Positions 22,245 to 35,100 of a DNA stretch of 64,000 nucleotides are shown piece after piece; within the stretch, counting starts at the first letter, position 1; every line of letters starts with the position of its first letter. The notes under the pieces were generated by a model, which was not told where the DNA came from, did no database searches, and saw only the letters and a program-made list of their open reading frames with translations. The stretch covers positions 124,380,614-124,444,613 of the forward strand of contig CM051521.1 of the NCBI GenBank assembly GCA_028015205.1. The letters run 5' to 3'. The position numbers and the translations under genes were made by a program. Source of the stretch: Mytilisepta virgata (Eukaryota; Mollusca; Bivalvia; Mytilida; Mytilidae).

Positions 22245-23780
22245 CTATTCATTTCTTAAATATACATGTATCTAAATCACTCTATACTTTGTCAGGACGA
22301 AGTTTTATCAGACTGGAAAATAACTTTAAATTAAATTTTTAGTAGTTCCTAGGAAAAATACTGAGAGATATGATTTATTTTCACCTCAGTAAGGTCATAG
22401 CAAGTTGATTCTTTGTTTGGCATCGCACAGTGCCTGCATTGGATTTTCTTCATTTCTTTATAAAACAAAGTAAATTTTGTGTATTTTTCGAAAAAATCCG
22501 GAAATTTGTTATTCCATTTTAAATTTACTACTATACATGTAAGTGTTATTCGAGTTTGGATATGATGACTGGAAATGAATGTTTAGTCAGTTTCTACAAC
22601 TTTACTTTGATACTTTGTCATGTCATAATACAGAAAGCCAGACCATGGACCATATAAATCAGTAACATGTTTAAAGAATGCCACACTCCCTGCATACCAA
22701 AGACCCCTTCTGTAGTTTTCCAAAAAAGTAGGCTAATGGCTGCTACAGAAGCCCAAATTATATGACCATACCCAACCATCAACCCTTTTACAGTGGCAGT
22801 CAAAATCCATTCCCCTTTGTGTTCTATCCAACCCCTGTTTGAATTATGTTTGATAAATTGTTAAACTGGTTCTCACCCTGAAGAAGCATGAAATATTTGC
22901 CACTGGACATGCATACTAAGCAAATAACAATCAACAATCAATCAGTTGATAAAGTACTGCTTGACCAAATTTAATGACATTTTAATATCATGTAATTGAT
23001 TATTAAACTCATTAGCAAATTTGACATAAAATTAAACTTTTAAGATTACCTGCTCTGTTATCAGAAAATTTGGGAAAATTTGTATTTTTAGATTTGATAA
23101 ATTAAAATGGACCATAAATGGGCACTTGTTTGATTTTGATGTCTGCGTGACCTAATCTTTGAAAATTAGACGACTTGTTGCCATAGTTACTTCCTACTTT
23201 TTTTCAAATAAAATGTTCAATTTTAAATAAATTGCCTTGTGCTAATAATTATATATAGTAAATCATTGTGTATGTTATTTGTTAATTTGGCAATAAAAAT
23301 AGGCCAAATGTTAATTATGCCAAGTTCACTGAAAATGAGAAAATGTGTTTTTTCGACACTTGTTTCCATAGTTACATGTCATAATATCCATACTTAAGAT
23401 TTATCGTCTTTAATTTTTCATAAGGAATACAGAAATTCCAGAATATTTCAATGGTTGATATTTTTTTAGGATTTAACATATGTGGCTAAAATAAAGTTTG
23501 TATTTCATAAAATGGCATGTCTTTTTTTCTATAGTAACCCAAATCCCAAACATGTTTTTGTTGATTTTGATCAAATACGATAAGGAGTCAATAAAAATTA
23601 ACACACTTTGCCGTTTCATGGATGTGAAAAGTTCCCAGTAGTCCATAAAATATGACAGTTTATATAAAACAAAGTCTCAAAGTTAATAATTAAACTTCAC
23701 AAGATATTACTAGTTTAGCATCAATATAATCAATTTAATTTTTTTTAACAATTTAAAGTACAGAATTGCCTTCTCTTTGT
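22245..23780. other. No gene seen; upstream region of the C7orf50 homologue
   Basis: AT-rich, without recognised coding. A non-coding first exon and the promoter of the C7orf50 gene should lie here or further upstream, but I could not identify them. Confidence 0.4.
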
Positions 23781-23786
23781 AAACAG

Positions 23787-24308
23787 ATGGGGAGAATTAA
23801 AGAAAAGAGAAAGAATAGTGGTATTGAAAATGAATTAGAGGTCAAAAAGGCGAAGAAAAGTGTTTCAATAAAGACAAAGGAAGTTCCCATATCTTGTGAC
23901 AAATCCAATAAAATAGACCAGAAAATATCAAAACTTGGTACAGAAACACAGGGTAATATTGATATTCCATATAACAAAGAAAAGAATTCAGATAGTAGAA
24001 AAATAAAAACTTCAAAACATGACAAGGAGGAAAAACTGTCTGATAATGTTGAATCAGAGATAGTTAAAAAAGGAAATTCAGATAGTTTTACAGACTTCAA
24101 GAAAAAAGGAAAGAACAAAAAGAAGAAAAAGGAAAAAATTACAGATGATAATGATGATGTGGAAAAAGAAGATGAAGATACAAAAGAACAATCAGCCAAA
24201 GATTTAGCCATATGTTATCTAAAACAGTGGAAGAAACATCAAAAGGAATGGAAATTCCAGAAAGTACGTCAAGTGTGGCTACTGAACCACATGTATAACA
24301 CCGAAATG
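23787..24308 (+). CDS. C7orf50: C7orf50 homologue (WKF-domain protein), coding exon 1
   Basis: First coding exon of a three-exon gene whose spliced product is about 229 residues (human C7orf50 is 194). From ATG 23787 the first 140 residues are very Lys-rich, with runs such as KKKGKNKKKKKEK and an acidic DDNDDVEKEDEDTKE segment, as expected of a nuclear or nucleolar RNA-associated protein. The exon ends with the family's hallmark: 'AICYLKQWKKHQKEWKFQK', then 'RQVWLLNHMYNTEM', matching the WKF domain (formerly DUF2373). The 5' splice site is GAAATG|GTAAGT, phase 0. A tract 'ttgccttctctttgtaaacag' directly before the ATG looks like a splice acceptor, so a non-coding 5' exon probably lies upstream; the open frame back to TTG 23766 is not a credible start. 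Exon 2 starts at 25955 and exon 3 at 27167. The biochemical function is not well established; human C7orf50 has been seen in nucleolar/pre-ribosome datasets. Intron 1 contains decayed copies of this exon's 3' end. Confidence 0.88.
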
Positions 24309-24364
24309 GTAAGTGACTTCGGCAGAAATTCTGGAAAATAACAGCAGTTGTGAGTATTTAATGG

Positions 24365-25180
24365 TGAGTATTGAACCACATACACAACAATGAAATGGTG
24401 AGTGGATCTCAGGTAGAAATCGGGGGCCGCACTAGGATTTGTCAATTTTGCAAAATGCAATTTTTTATTCAAATCAGAATTTTATAATTGGTGATTTTTC
24501 TGGCAAAAAGTTTTCAATCTATTTTGGAAAAAAAAATTTGTAACTTAAGTGAAAAATATTTTGCTACAATGGTTAAGGAACATCATTTTTACTTGTAGGT
24601 ATAATACTGTATTATCTATAATATCAGGTTAATTCAGGTGTTTAAAAAGTAAACAAATACATAATAATCAATAACTCGCTGAATATCTTTTACATTTGAC
24701 TGCACAATTGATTGATTATACTCAAGGGACAATTCTCATGTCGGGCATTTCAAAATAGTAATGAAAAAGAGTGATATGTACAATGTATGTTTAAAAAAAA
24801 GGGGGAGGGTAACTTGGCGAAAACAAATTTTGAAACTGGAGACAAAAATTATACTTTGGCAATTTTTTTGGCAACAAGTTCTTGATTGCCAGCACCAGAC
24901 CTGGAAATTCCAGAAATTACATCAAGGATGGCTACTGAATCACATGTATAACACCGAAAAGGTAAGTGACACTGGCAAAAATTCCAAAAAATAACATCAA
25001 TTGTGTCTAGTGAACCACATATACTACAGTAAAATAGTGAGTGGAACTCTGGTAGAAATTCCAGAAATAACAAGGAAATTGGTATAAATTCCATGGATTA
25101 TGGTAGTTTGGCTGCAGAACCACATACTTGTATAAACAATAAAATGATAAGAGGCACTGTGGTAGAAATTCACGAAAGTT
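24365..25180 (+). pseudogene. Decayed tandem copies of C7orf50 exon 1 end and its splice donor
   Basis: Intron 1 of the C7orf50 homologue carries at least four degenerate copies of the end of exon 1 plus the first intron bases. They lie near 24375-24420, 24890-25000, 25009-25075 and 25117-25175. Each has a 'gaaccacat...' block followed by a GT(A/G)AG-like donor and an 'agaaattc' tail. The best copy (24900-24960) still encodes WKFQK..., WLLNHMYNTEK, ending at GAAAAG|GTAAGT. No good acceptor or full exon precedes it, so I read them as pseudo-exons from local duplication. Confidence 0.75.
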
Positions 25181-25444
25181 ATTTAAAAAAACCTCCCATT
25201 GACTTAAAAAAACCCACATTGAATGGCACATCTATGAATACTGATTTATCATCACAGAAAACCTCAATTCAATAAAGTCAAACTTGTATGTGTAAACACT
25301 CTTAATTCAAATATACTGGATATGCTAAAGTTGCTGACCAGACCCTAGATTGTCCCCTTTCAGAACTATGTCCAATAATACAGAATTTTGTTTCTTAGGT
25401 GTTTTTGTGGTTGTTGGTTGTTGTTATGGTTGTCAAATTGAATC

Positions 25445-25480
25445 CAGGTGAGCGATACAGGCTCTTATAGTCCCTATGTC
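25445..25480 (+). repeat. Isolated 3' terminus of dispersed family A
   Basis: 'caggtgagcgatacaggctc' matches the 3' end of the family A elements, but the terminal hairpin is broken here. Only the end is preserved. Confidence 0.5.
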
Positions 25481-25954
25481 CAAAAGTTATATTATTTTAT
25501 CATTTATAAGTGGAACTTGATAGCTTAATTGATCAGACATGTTTTTCCTGTCATATAATGTAACTTCTAACCTACTATCAAGTCATTTATTTTAATTGTA
25601 AAGATTACAGTTTCCAAAAAATCATTGGAATGATGCAAATTCATTGTTTTTCACATTTTTAAAATTATTTCATTTGTTTAAACAATCAAACTGCACAACA
25701 TTATGTGTATGAATGGAGGTCAAACTGAATACAGATGAATCGAAGCACTGGATAAGTCGAAATTTTGTTCAAAGCCCTCTGCACTCTGACCAATCGATTT
25801 TCACTGTATATCTTACTGAAAAAACTGAGGTACAAACTTGAAAGAGAAGACAAAGAAAGAAAAAAGTTTCTACAAAATGTGTTAACAAAGATGCACTTTG
25901 TTTTGAAGACTTAATTGATATATGTCAGATAATAGTTTAAATGTTTCATTTTAG

Positions 25955-26063
25955 TTAAGTGATAAGTACTTCAAGATCTTACTTTTATACCTTGATGGAA
26001 TGAAAGGAATGGCTAGACAGAAAACATCTACTGAGGCACAGTCCATCATTGAATCAGATTGTG
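25955..26063 (+). CDS. C7orf50: C7orf50 homologue, coding exon 2
   Basis: A 109-nt exon between the acceptor 'gtttcattttag' and the donor G|GTGAGT. It encodes LSDKYFKILLLYLDG, then MKGMARQKTSTEAQSIIESDC, which continues the WKF domain exactly where the vertebrate protein has its '..FSTLLAYLEGLQGRARE..' segment. It enters in phase 0, matching the exon 1 donor, and leaves in phase 1. This exon is too short for an ORF search and was found by following the family alignment across the intron. Confidence 0.87.
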
Positions 26064-27166
26064 GTGAGTTCATGCATTTATGATTGCACCATTTATGTCT
26101 TTATCTACATAATCCATTTAAGAATCATACTTCATTCAATAAGATACCTGACATAAACACAATCAACAGAGAATACAGTTGTAGTGACTAAGTTCTTTTT
26201 TTTAAAGTTCATACATCATGGCTTCATGTAGGATGTACATCACTGAATCAGATTGTGAGTAGTGTAAATATTTTATAGGGCACTTGTTCTAAGAAAGAAG
26301 CTGAAATCTTATAAATGATTCAGTTTCTGGTGAGTTTACATAACTAACAGGGCACCAGAAGATAGTTCATCCAACAGTCAAAATGAGTTTTATATCATGA
26401 GCCAGATTGCAGTGACATTTTTGTTTCGTCTTCTTTTTTTTATATCTTGAATCACTTATTATTTATCATTATATAACAATCACCGCATGTGTGTCATGAA
26501 AAAGGTTTAATCGTCTATCTTCAATATCAAGTTAATAAATTAGTTTAACTTTACATACCCCATACCCAAAGAAACAAAACATGTATGGCTCAACTTCCTA
26601 ATGCCATGAAAAAATTACATGACACTTGGGAATGTTGTTGAACACCACCAGAGGGAGTGTCATGAAAATTGTTTAATTTTCTACCTGCAACGTGCCAAGG
26701 TCAAGGTCAAAATCCTAGTTTAACTTTACATACGGTGTATCCAAATAAACAAATCGTGTCCAACACAAACTTTTAATCCCTTGATACTTGATGATATTGT
26801 TGACCACTAAAGTATGTTTCGTAAACAAGGTTTGATTGTCAACCTGCAAGGTCAAGGTAAAAACAATTAGTTTAATATGACATACCTCATAATTAAATAG
26901 ATAAAGTCGAGTTTAGCTATTTTATTAAGTCAGTATACTGTAATTTCAAAGGAAAAAAGGAGAATGGTTTATGTTGTAAAATGAACGCGAGGAGACAGTG
27001 TTATATTATTATGACAATATCATTAGTTGAACAAAATATATGACATGATTTGTCAAAGTTGTATCACAGCATTAGAATGTTTTTCTGTAACATTGTACGT
27101 AATCTTTAAAAAAACAGAAGGAGATTGTTGTGTGAAGCTTCACCCATCACATTATTTTATTTGCAG

Positions 27167-27225
27167 ATGATGTATTGAAAGTTGACAGAGCTAGACAGAT
27201 TGTACAGCAATTATCTACAGAATAA
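27167..27225 (+). CDS. C7orf50: C7orf50 homologue, terminal coding exon 3
   Basis: After the acceptor 'tattttatttgcag' the exon completes the split codon (G|AT, Asp) and encodes DVLKVDRARQIVQQLSTE before TAA at 27223-27225. This corresponds to the C-terminal helix of vertebrate C7orf50 ('RAQRIRQVLQLLS'). The stop codon lies within an AATAAA hexamer (27221-27226). If that hexamer is the polyadenylation signal, the 3' untranslated region is only about 20-40 nt. Confidence 0.87.
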
Positions 27226-27585
27226 AGATACAAATATTTTTATTGTTTTCTTATTGGTATCATATGAGGCCCTTGAAAAATTGCAACCATAGAAGATTCT
27301 CCTGAAAAAACTGAATGCAGTTAAATCTGAAAGGTCAAAGAATATCCATATTACAGTGATCCTAACATACTTCAAGTATTTACTTGTTCCACCAGCTTTT
27401 GACATTTATTTATAATCCAATTAAACAGATATAAAATACAATTTACTTTGGACGTTCTGGTCAAAGTGCCTTGTTTTTACTGCAAGGATCTTTTACTTGA
27501 TCACGAAGGATCTTCATAACGGGGAAAAAGCATGTAAAGGAGTTGATATGGATAGACACTGTGCATAATAGACTCTTCATGATTA

Positions 27586-28076
27586 GAATATAGGGGTGCA
27601 TGTGTTGTTTTTGGCTTATAACTTAAAAACCGTTACAGATATCAAAAAGGAGTTATTGCCCTTTTTTTGTCAAATTTTCAAAATTTTAACATTTTTGCAT
27701 TTATCTCCAAAACTATTTGAGATAGAAGTGAAATGTAAATTGAAAAATGTTTGCCATGTTGAGATCTACCTACCATGAAATTTTGAAGGGAATCCCAAAT
27801 TCTATTTAGGAGTTATTGGTTTGTGTAATTTGAGATCGGGTTCTGTTACATTTATTTAAGCAACCTTATTCCTGGTCAATTTTATCAACTTCCTGCCAGG
27901 ACTACCACCATCAGGGAACATATTTTAACATTAAACCTTATGAAAAATAAATCTTCAACAAATTTTCCCTGAACAATTGAACCAATTGCAACAAACTTGG
28001 TCAAATAGTTGATTAATTGTCCAATGAAAACCAGACTAGAGGTGAGCGATACAGGCTCTGGTGAGCCTCTTGTTAC
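27586..28076 (+). repeat. Dispersed repeat family A, 5'-truncated copy
   Basis: About 430 bp (27645-28076) is nearly identical to 57440-57872, the 3' part of the family A copy at 56282-57872. It ends 'aggctctggtgagcctcttg', the terminal hairpin. The 5' hairpin and core are missing. Confidence 0.85.
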
Positions 28077-28244
28077 CGTAAGTTGCTGTTAGCCAATGAA
28101 ATTATTGCATTTGATGTTTTGAAAACAACATTGGAATTATAGTCCTTTAAATTAAGAAATATTGACTATGTGCAATATACATCTTGTCAGCTCAAATCCT
28201 CTGTTAGATCATCTTCTCAGTTCTAGGACTCCTAGGACATGGTT

Positions 28245-29404
28245 TTTAGCTTACCTGGCCTTAAAGGTCATGTGACCTTTTACCATCGCTTGGCATCCTT
28301 CGTCCTCTGGCGTAAACTTTTGTTTAAAGATCTTCTCCTCTGAAACGACTGGGCCAATTGGGGCCAAACTTCGGTGGAATGATCCTTAGCGTTTCTAGTA
28401 TGAAGTTTGTGTTTATTTTCTTAAAGACAAACTGTAAACAACAACAATGTTCAACAAAGTAAGATCTACAAACTTTCAAAAATCTTCTCTAAAACTACAG
28501 GATCAATTTCAGCCAAACTTAGGCTGAATGACCCTAGGGTATCTAGTATAAAGTTTGTGTTTTTATTTTCTTGTCCATCCAGAAACTTGGCTGTCATAGG
28601 TAAAAAATGCACTTTTTGGCTCATATCTAAAAAACTAAGCAGTTGGACCAAAACTGACACAAAGTAAAAATGTCTATGAGGACAAGATCTACCTGCCATG
28701 AAATTTTCAGACAAATCAGTCAACTCATTTTCGGGTTATTGCCCCTGAATTGTTAATTTTAAGGAAATTTTACAGCTTTAGGTTATTAACTTCAATATTA
28801 TTATAGATAAAAGACATACTGTAAATAGCAAAAGTGTTCAGCATAACTTGAAATGAATTAAATTATAGCTGTACAAGTAAAATGGAGAGTCAAAGGTCAA
28901 GGTCATTGAAAAATTCCATAACAACTGATGAAAAGGTCCCTAGCAACCATAAATATTTGTTTCAGGATTTACCTGTACAAGTCATAAAGGTCAAGAGTCA
29001 AGGTCATTGAAAAAGTCCCTAGAAACCATATATATTTAGATTCAAGGCCCTATAATATAGCTGTAAAAGTCAATATGGAGGGTCAGTGTCATTGAAAAAA
29101 GCCATAAAAACATGGAAAAATCCCTAGCAACCAGACATATTTGGGTTCAAGATCCTAAAATTTACCTGTTCAAGTCAAAATGGAAGGACAAGGGTCAATG
29201 CGATTGGAAAAGTCCATAGCAAATGTGAAAAAGTCCCTAGCAACCGTATATATTTGGGTTCAGGATTCTATATTTTAGCTGTATAAGTCAATATTAAGGC
29301 AAAAAATTTGATGGAATACATTAAATAGTAAAAATAATCATTGATGCAAGATCTACACATAAAATAACAGATGAGTGATTCAGGGTCTTGGGAGCCTCTT
29401 GTTT
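28245..29404 (+). repeat. Dispersed repeat family A
   Basis: Begins with a degraded 5' hairpin ('acctggccttaaaggtcatg'), contains 'atcttctcctctgaaacgac' and several 'gtccctagcaacca' units, and ends 'tcttgggagcctcttgttta'. Confidence 0.75.
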
Positions 29405-29628
29405 AGATCGTGATGTCTCTTTGGTACATTGAGATTTTCCAGAGTTATGTCCCTTTGAACACAGAAATTATGACCCTGACAAAGATCAAATATTAAAAAA
29501 ACCAACTTATGGAGAGTCCATTCTCTGCTTGGAATTTTCTAAAAAGAGAGGATATAAGACCAGCCCTAATTATTAAATGGATAAATTATTTGGTCAGAGA
29601 TGTAATACAACCATTTGTAATTACTTTA

Positions 29629-30271
29629 TTAACTCACCTGACCAATAGGCCCTGTGAGCTTATGTCATCACTTTGTCTCTGTCGTCCTTACACTTTTCAC
29701 ATTTTGATCTTCTCCTCTGAAACTACTTGGCGGATTGTAACCAAACTTTGTAGTAATGACGTATGGAAGGACCTCTACAAACGATCCACCATTGGATCCT
29801 GTTGGATGAACAACATGTCCGCCAGGTGACAACAATACCCTCTACAAAATATCCACTTTTGGTTGAGATTCGTCCATTGAAACCATATCGGAAAAGATTT
29901 TTTTGTCAATTGCTCAGGTACTAGTGGTCCTATTGTAACCAAAGTTGTCAGGAATCATGTATGGAAGGACCTATATTAAAGTCCCACCTTCTGTTCCGGG
30001 TGGATGAACAACATGGCCGCCAGAGGCCTTCTTTGATTTTTATTGGCCAGTTTTCAAAAATCTTCTCTGAAACTACATTATGAAATGTTTTGAAACTTTG
30101 CAGTATTAATGACAACAATGTCCTCTACAAACGATTTACTTTTGGTTGAGATTCAATCCATTCAGTGGTTCTCTAGAAGAAGTTCAAAATGTGAAATGTT
30201 GACGGACAGTCGGACGAAAAGTGATGGCAATGGCTCATATGACCCTTTTGGGTCAGGTGGTCAGGTGAGCT
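29629..30271 (+). repeat. Dispersed repeat family A, atypical 3' end
   Basis: 'actcacctgaccaatagg' starts the copy. The core has 'tcctctgaaactacttggcg', 'atggccgccagaggc' and 'ggaaggacct'. It ends with 'gacccttttgggtcaggtgg', without the usual gagcct hairpin. Confidence 0.7.
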
Positions 30272-30887
30272 AATAAAATCCTAAAACTAGAAATACTGAG
30301 TTACAAGTGACGTGTAAAATTTGAAAAAATACTTTAGAGCGCTTTATTTGTCTCCCAGAAATCCTTGTGACAGTAATACTAGTATGCAAATTGTTATAAA
30401 AATCTGAAATGTGGACCTATTTAGGTACCTCCTACATTTGGAACAGGTTCTAAGAACCATACACGGAACTGGAAAGCAGGACGAATGAATCAAATGAACA
30501 AGTGAACTATCCTTTAGTCTTTTATTCATTCAAACCAGGGACTAATAATATACGATAGATCAGCCCAAGATAATACTGCAGACATGGATATTTCAAAGGT
30601 TGCACATATTTAAATTTTTAAGTACAGCATGTTACTAAAAATAAAATAATTTTCCATCTGATACATTACTTGATAAAAAACCTCGCAACTCATATGCAAA
30701 CACATCGTATTTCCCATTCCATTTTTTTTTAAAGTTTTCCTTAGATGTAAATTGTACATTAATTAAAAATAATTAACTTTTCATTTGTGAGAAAGTTAAT
30801 GAATGAATGACGTATTACTCCAGGTTAAATCAAGGTTCGCTAACTGGTCTTCGGCACGGAGAAGTAATCCACACCATATGACCACAG

Positions 30888-31250
30888 AAATGTGGATGGG
30901 GCATATAGAGTTACCCTTGTCCGTCCGTACGTCCGAACTAGTATGTGGTTAAGTTTTGCGTTTAAGTTCATTTCTTTGGGACTAAGCAAAGTGTATCAAT
31001 GAAACTTCATCAGTGGATGTGCCTTGGGTAGTACTGAGCAGTCATACAGTAATTGGGTTATTATGACCTATATTTTATGCTTGAGCGACTCTGGTTAAGT
31101 TTTGCGTTTAGGTTCATTTCTTTGTAACAAAGCATAGTGTATCAATGAAACTTCATCAGTGGATATGCTTTGGATAGTACTAAGCATTCATACTTGATGA
31201 CCTACATTTTAGGCAGGGCATCCGTGTCTTACAGACACAATTTCTAGTTT
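30888..31250 (+). repeat. Dispersed repeat family C, copy 2
   Basis: Two units of 'gttaagttttgcgttt' and 'gaaacttcatcagtggat' are followed by a perfect terminal hairpin, 'gtgtcttacagacac', and 'aatttctagttt'. It aligns with 13193-13506 throughout. Confidence 0.8.
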
Positions 31251-31307
31251 TTATTATTCTTTTTGACAACTGCCTAGGAGTTCGGTAATTTGGTTAATAC
31301 CTTATAT

Positions 31308-31492
31308 TATTTCCCAATAACTGATGAGCCGTATTTCCCAATAACTGATGAGCCGTATTTCCCAATAACTGATGAGCCGTACTTGCCAATAACTGATGAA
31401 CCTTATTTCACAATAACTGATGAACCGCATTTCCGAATAACCGAGCCGTACTTCCTAATATCTGATGCCCAATAACTGATGAGCCGTACTTC
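31308..31492. repeat. 24-bp minisatellite, about 7-8 units
   Basis: Units of 'cccaataactgatgagccgt' plus 4 nt. The first three are identical and the later ones diverged. The plus frame reads YFPITDEP per unit; with no neighbouring coding this is probably fortuitous. Confidence 0.9.
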
Positions 31493-32149
31493 CCAATAAT
31501 GGACGAGTAGAGACTGACCATGTGATATAAGATGAAGGTAACATGGCCCATATTACACGGTTGACTGCCTTTTAAGTTTTATGTCAAAAATCAGTATTAA
31601 AATACAAAGTGACCTACAATATTATTACTTCGTGTAAGGATGCATCTTCGGGGGGGGGGGGGGGGGTGTAAAACAGAACTCCCACCAAAATTAGGTCAGT
31701 CTGACCTACTTATTGCGCTTCATTAACTTAGCTTAAGTTTTATATCCGAACTTGGTGTCAGGGTGCATCTCGGTGAGTCATACAGCCACACACCAAAATT
31801 AGTGGGGGAACGAGGCGAACTAAAAGTCTTTGTAGTCATAGATTTTTGGTTTCAATAGAATAGAAATCTATTCTTACAAATTTTGTATACATAAATGTCC
31901 AATAATTGCACAAGGTATGAAAATTTTGTTGAAGACTGGTATTAGTTGCGTGAAAATGCGAAAATTTTGAATGGCCGAAAAAAGAAATACAAGCAGTTAA
32001 AGAGCAGATCCAAATGATAAAATGACCAAAAATTTTATGTGTTGTGGTGCTGAAAATGGAATATACCAAACGCTCTGTGGTACACAATTATATAGATGAT
32101 ACAGGTAGGTTTAACTATAAGTCAGTAATATTCTCGTTAGCTACAGACC

Positions 32150-35100
32150 GTGTCGGAGTGTCTAATGATTTCCATGATAGTGTCGGAGTGTCTTATGATT
32201 TCCATGATAGTGTCGGAGTGTCTAATGGTTTCCATGATAATGTAGGATTGTCTAATGATTTCCATGATATTGTAGGAGTGTCTAATGATTTCCATGATAG
32301 TGTCGGAGTGTCTAATGATTTCCATGATAGTGTCGGAGTGTCTTATGATTTCCATGATAGTGTCGGAGTGTCTAATGGTTTCCATGATAATGTAGGATTG
32401 TATAATGATTTCCATGATATTGTAGGAGTGTCTAATAATTTCCATGATAGTGTCGGAGTGTCTAATGATTTCCATGATATTGTCGGAGTGTCTTATGATT
32501 TCCATGATAGTGTCGGAGTGTCTAATGGTTTCCATGATAATGTAGGATGGTCTAATGGTTTCCATGATAATTTAGGAGTGTCTAATGATTTCCATGATAT
32601 TGTAGGAGTGTCTAATGATTTCCATGATAGTGTCGGAGCGTCTAATGGTTTCTATGATAGTGTCGGAGTGTCTAATGGTTTCCATGATAATGTAGGATTG
32701 TATAATGATTTCCATGATATTGTAGGAGTGTCTAATAATTTCCATGATAGTGTCGGAGTGTCTAATGATTTCCATGATAGTGTCGGAGTGTCTAATGGTT
32801 TCCATGATAATGTAGGAGTGTCTAATGATTTCCATGATATTGTAGGAGTGTCTAATGATTTCCATGATAGTGTCGGAGTGTCTAATGATTTCCATGATAG
32901 TGTCGGAGTGTCTAATGATTTCCATGATAATGTAGGAGTGTCTAATGGTTTCCATGATAGTGTCGGAGTGTCTGATGATTTCCATAATATTGTAGGAGTG
33001 TCTAATGGTTTCCATGATAATGTAGGATGGTCTAATGGTTTCCATGATAATTTAGGAGTGTCTAATGATTTCCATATAGTGTAGGAGTGTATAATGGTTT
33101 CCATGATAGTGTCGGAGTGTCTAATGTTTTCCATGATATTGTCGGAGTGTCTAATGATTTCCATGATAGTGTCGGAGCGTCTAATGGTTTCCATGATAGT
33201 GTCGGAGTGTCTAACGGTTTCCATGATAATGTAGGAGTGTCTAATGTTTTCCATGATATTGTCGGAGTGTCTAATGATTTCCATGATAGTGTCGGAGCGT
33301 CTAATGGTTTCTATGATAGTGTCGGAGTATCTAACGGTTTCCATGATAGTGTCGGAGTGTCTAATGATTTCCATGATAGTGTCGGAGTGTCTAATGATTT
33401 CCATGATAGTGTAGGATGGTCTAATGATTTCCATGATATTGTAGGAGTGTCTAATGGTTTCCATGATAGTGTCGGAGTGTCTAATGATTTCCATGATAGT
33501 GTCGGAGTGTCTTATGATTTCCATGATAGTGTCGGAGTGTCTAATGGTTTCCATGATAATGTAGGATTGTATAATGATTTCCATGATATTGTAGGAGTGT
33601 CTAATAATTTCCATGATAGTGTCGGAGTGTCTAATGATTTCCATGATATTGTCGGAGTGTCTTATGATTTCCATGATAGTGTCGGAGTGTCTAATGGTTT
33701 CCATGATAATGTAGGATGGTCTAATGGTTTCCATGATAATTTAGAAGTGTCTAATGATTTCCATGATAGTGTCGGAGTGTCTTATGATTTCCATGATAGT
33801 GTCGGAGTGTCTAATGGTTTCCATGATAGTGTAGGATTGTCTAATGATTTCCATGATATTGTAGGAGTGTCTAATGATTTCCATGATAGTGTCGGAGCGT
33901 CTAATGGTTTCTATGATAGTGTCGGAGTGTCTAATGGTTTCCATGATAATGTAGGATTGTATAATTATTTCCATGATATTGTAGGAGTGTCTAATAATTT
34001 CCATGATAGTGTCGGAGTGTCTAATGATTTCCATGATAGTGTCGGAGTGTCTAATGGTTTCCATGATAATGTAGGAGTGTCTAATGATTTCCATGATATT
34101 GTAGGAGTGTCTAATGATTTCCACGATAGTGTCGGAGCGTCTAATGGTTTCTATGATAGTGTCGGAGTATCTAACGGTTTCCATGATAGTGTCGGAGTGT
34201 CTAATGATTTCCATGATAGTGTCGGAGTGTCTAATGATTTCCATGATAGTGTCGGAGTGTCTAATGATTTCCATGATAATGTAGGAGTGTCTAATGGTTT
34301 CCATGATAGTGTCGGAGTGTCTGATGATTTCCATAATATTGTCGGAGTATCTAATGGTTTCCATGATAATGTAGGATGGTCTAATGGTTTCCATGATAAT
34401 TTAGGAGTGTCTAATGATTTCCATGATAGTGTCGGAGCGTCTAATGGTTTCTATGATAGTGTCGGAGTATCTAACGGTTTCCATGATAGTGTCGGAGTGT
34501 CTAATGATTTCCATGATAGTGTCGGAGTGTCTAATGGTTTCCATGATAATGTAGGAGTGTCTAATGATTTCCATGATATTGTAGGAGTGTCTAATGATTT
34601 CCATGATAGTGTAGGAGTGTCTGATGATTTCCATAATATTGTCGGAGTGTCTAATGGTTTCTGTGATAGTGTAGGAGTGTCTAATGGTTTCCATGATAGT
34701 GTCGGAGTGTCTAACGGTTTCCATGATAATGTAGGAGTGTCTAATGTTTTCCATGATATTGTCGGAGTGTCTAATGATTTCCATGATAGTGTCGGAGCGT
34801 CTAATGGTTTCTATGATAGTGTTGGAGTATCTAACGGTTTCCATGATAGTGTCGGAGTGTCTAATGATTTCCATGATAGTGTCGGATGTCTTATGATTTC
34901 CATGATAGTGTCGAGTGTCTAATGATTTCCATGATAATGTAGGAGTGTCTAATGGTTTCCATGATAGTGTCGGAGTGTCTGATGATTTCCATAATATTGT
35001 AGGAGTGTCTAATGGTTTCCATGATAATGTAGGATGGTCTAATGGTTTCCATGATAATTTAGGAGTGTCTAATAATTTCCATATAGTGTAGGAGTGTATA

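Noticed and set aside
23766..23786. TTG at 23766 as start of the C7orf50 homologue
   Set aside because: Not an animal start codon, and the segment is a typical polypyrimidine-AG acceptor directly before ATG 23787.
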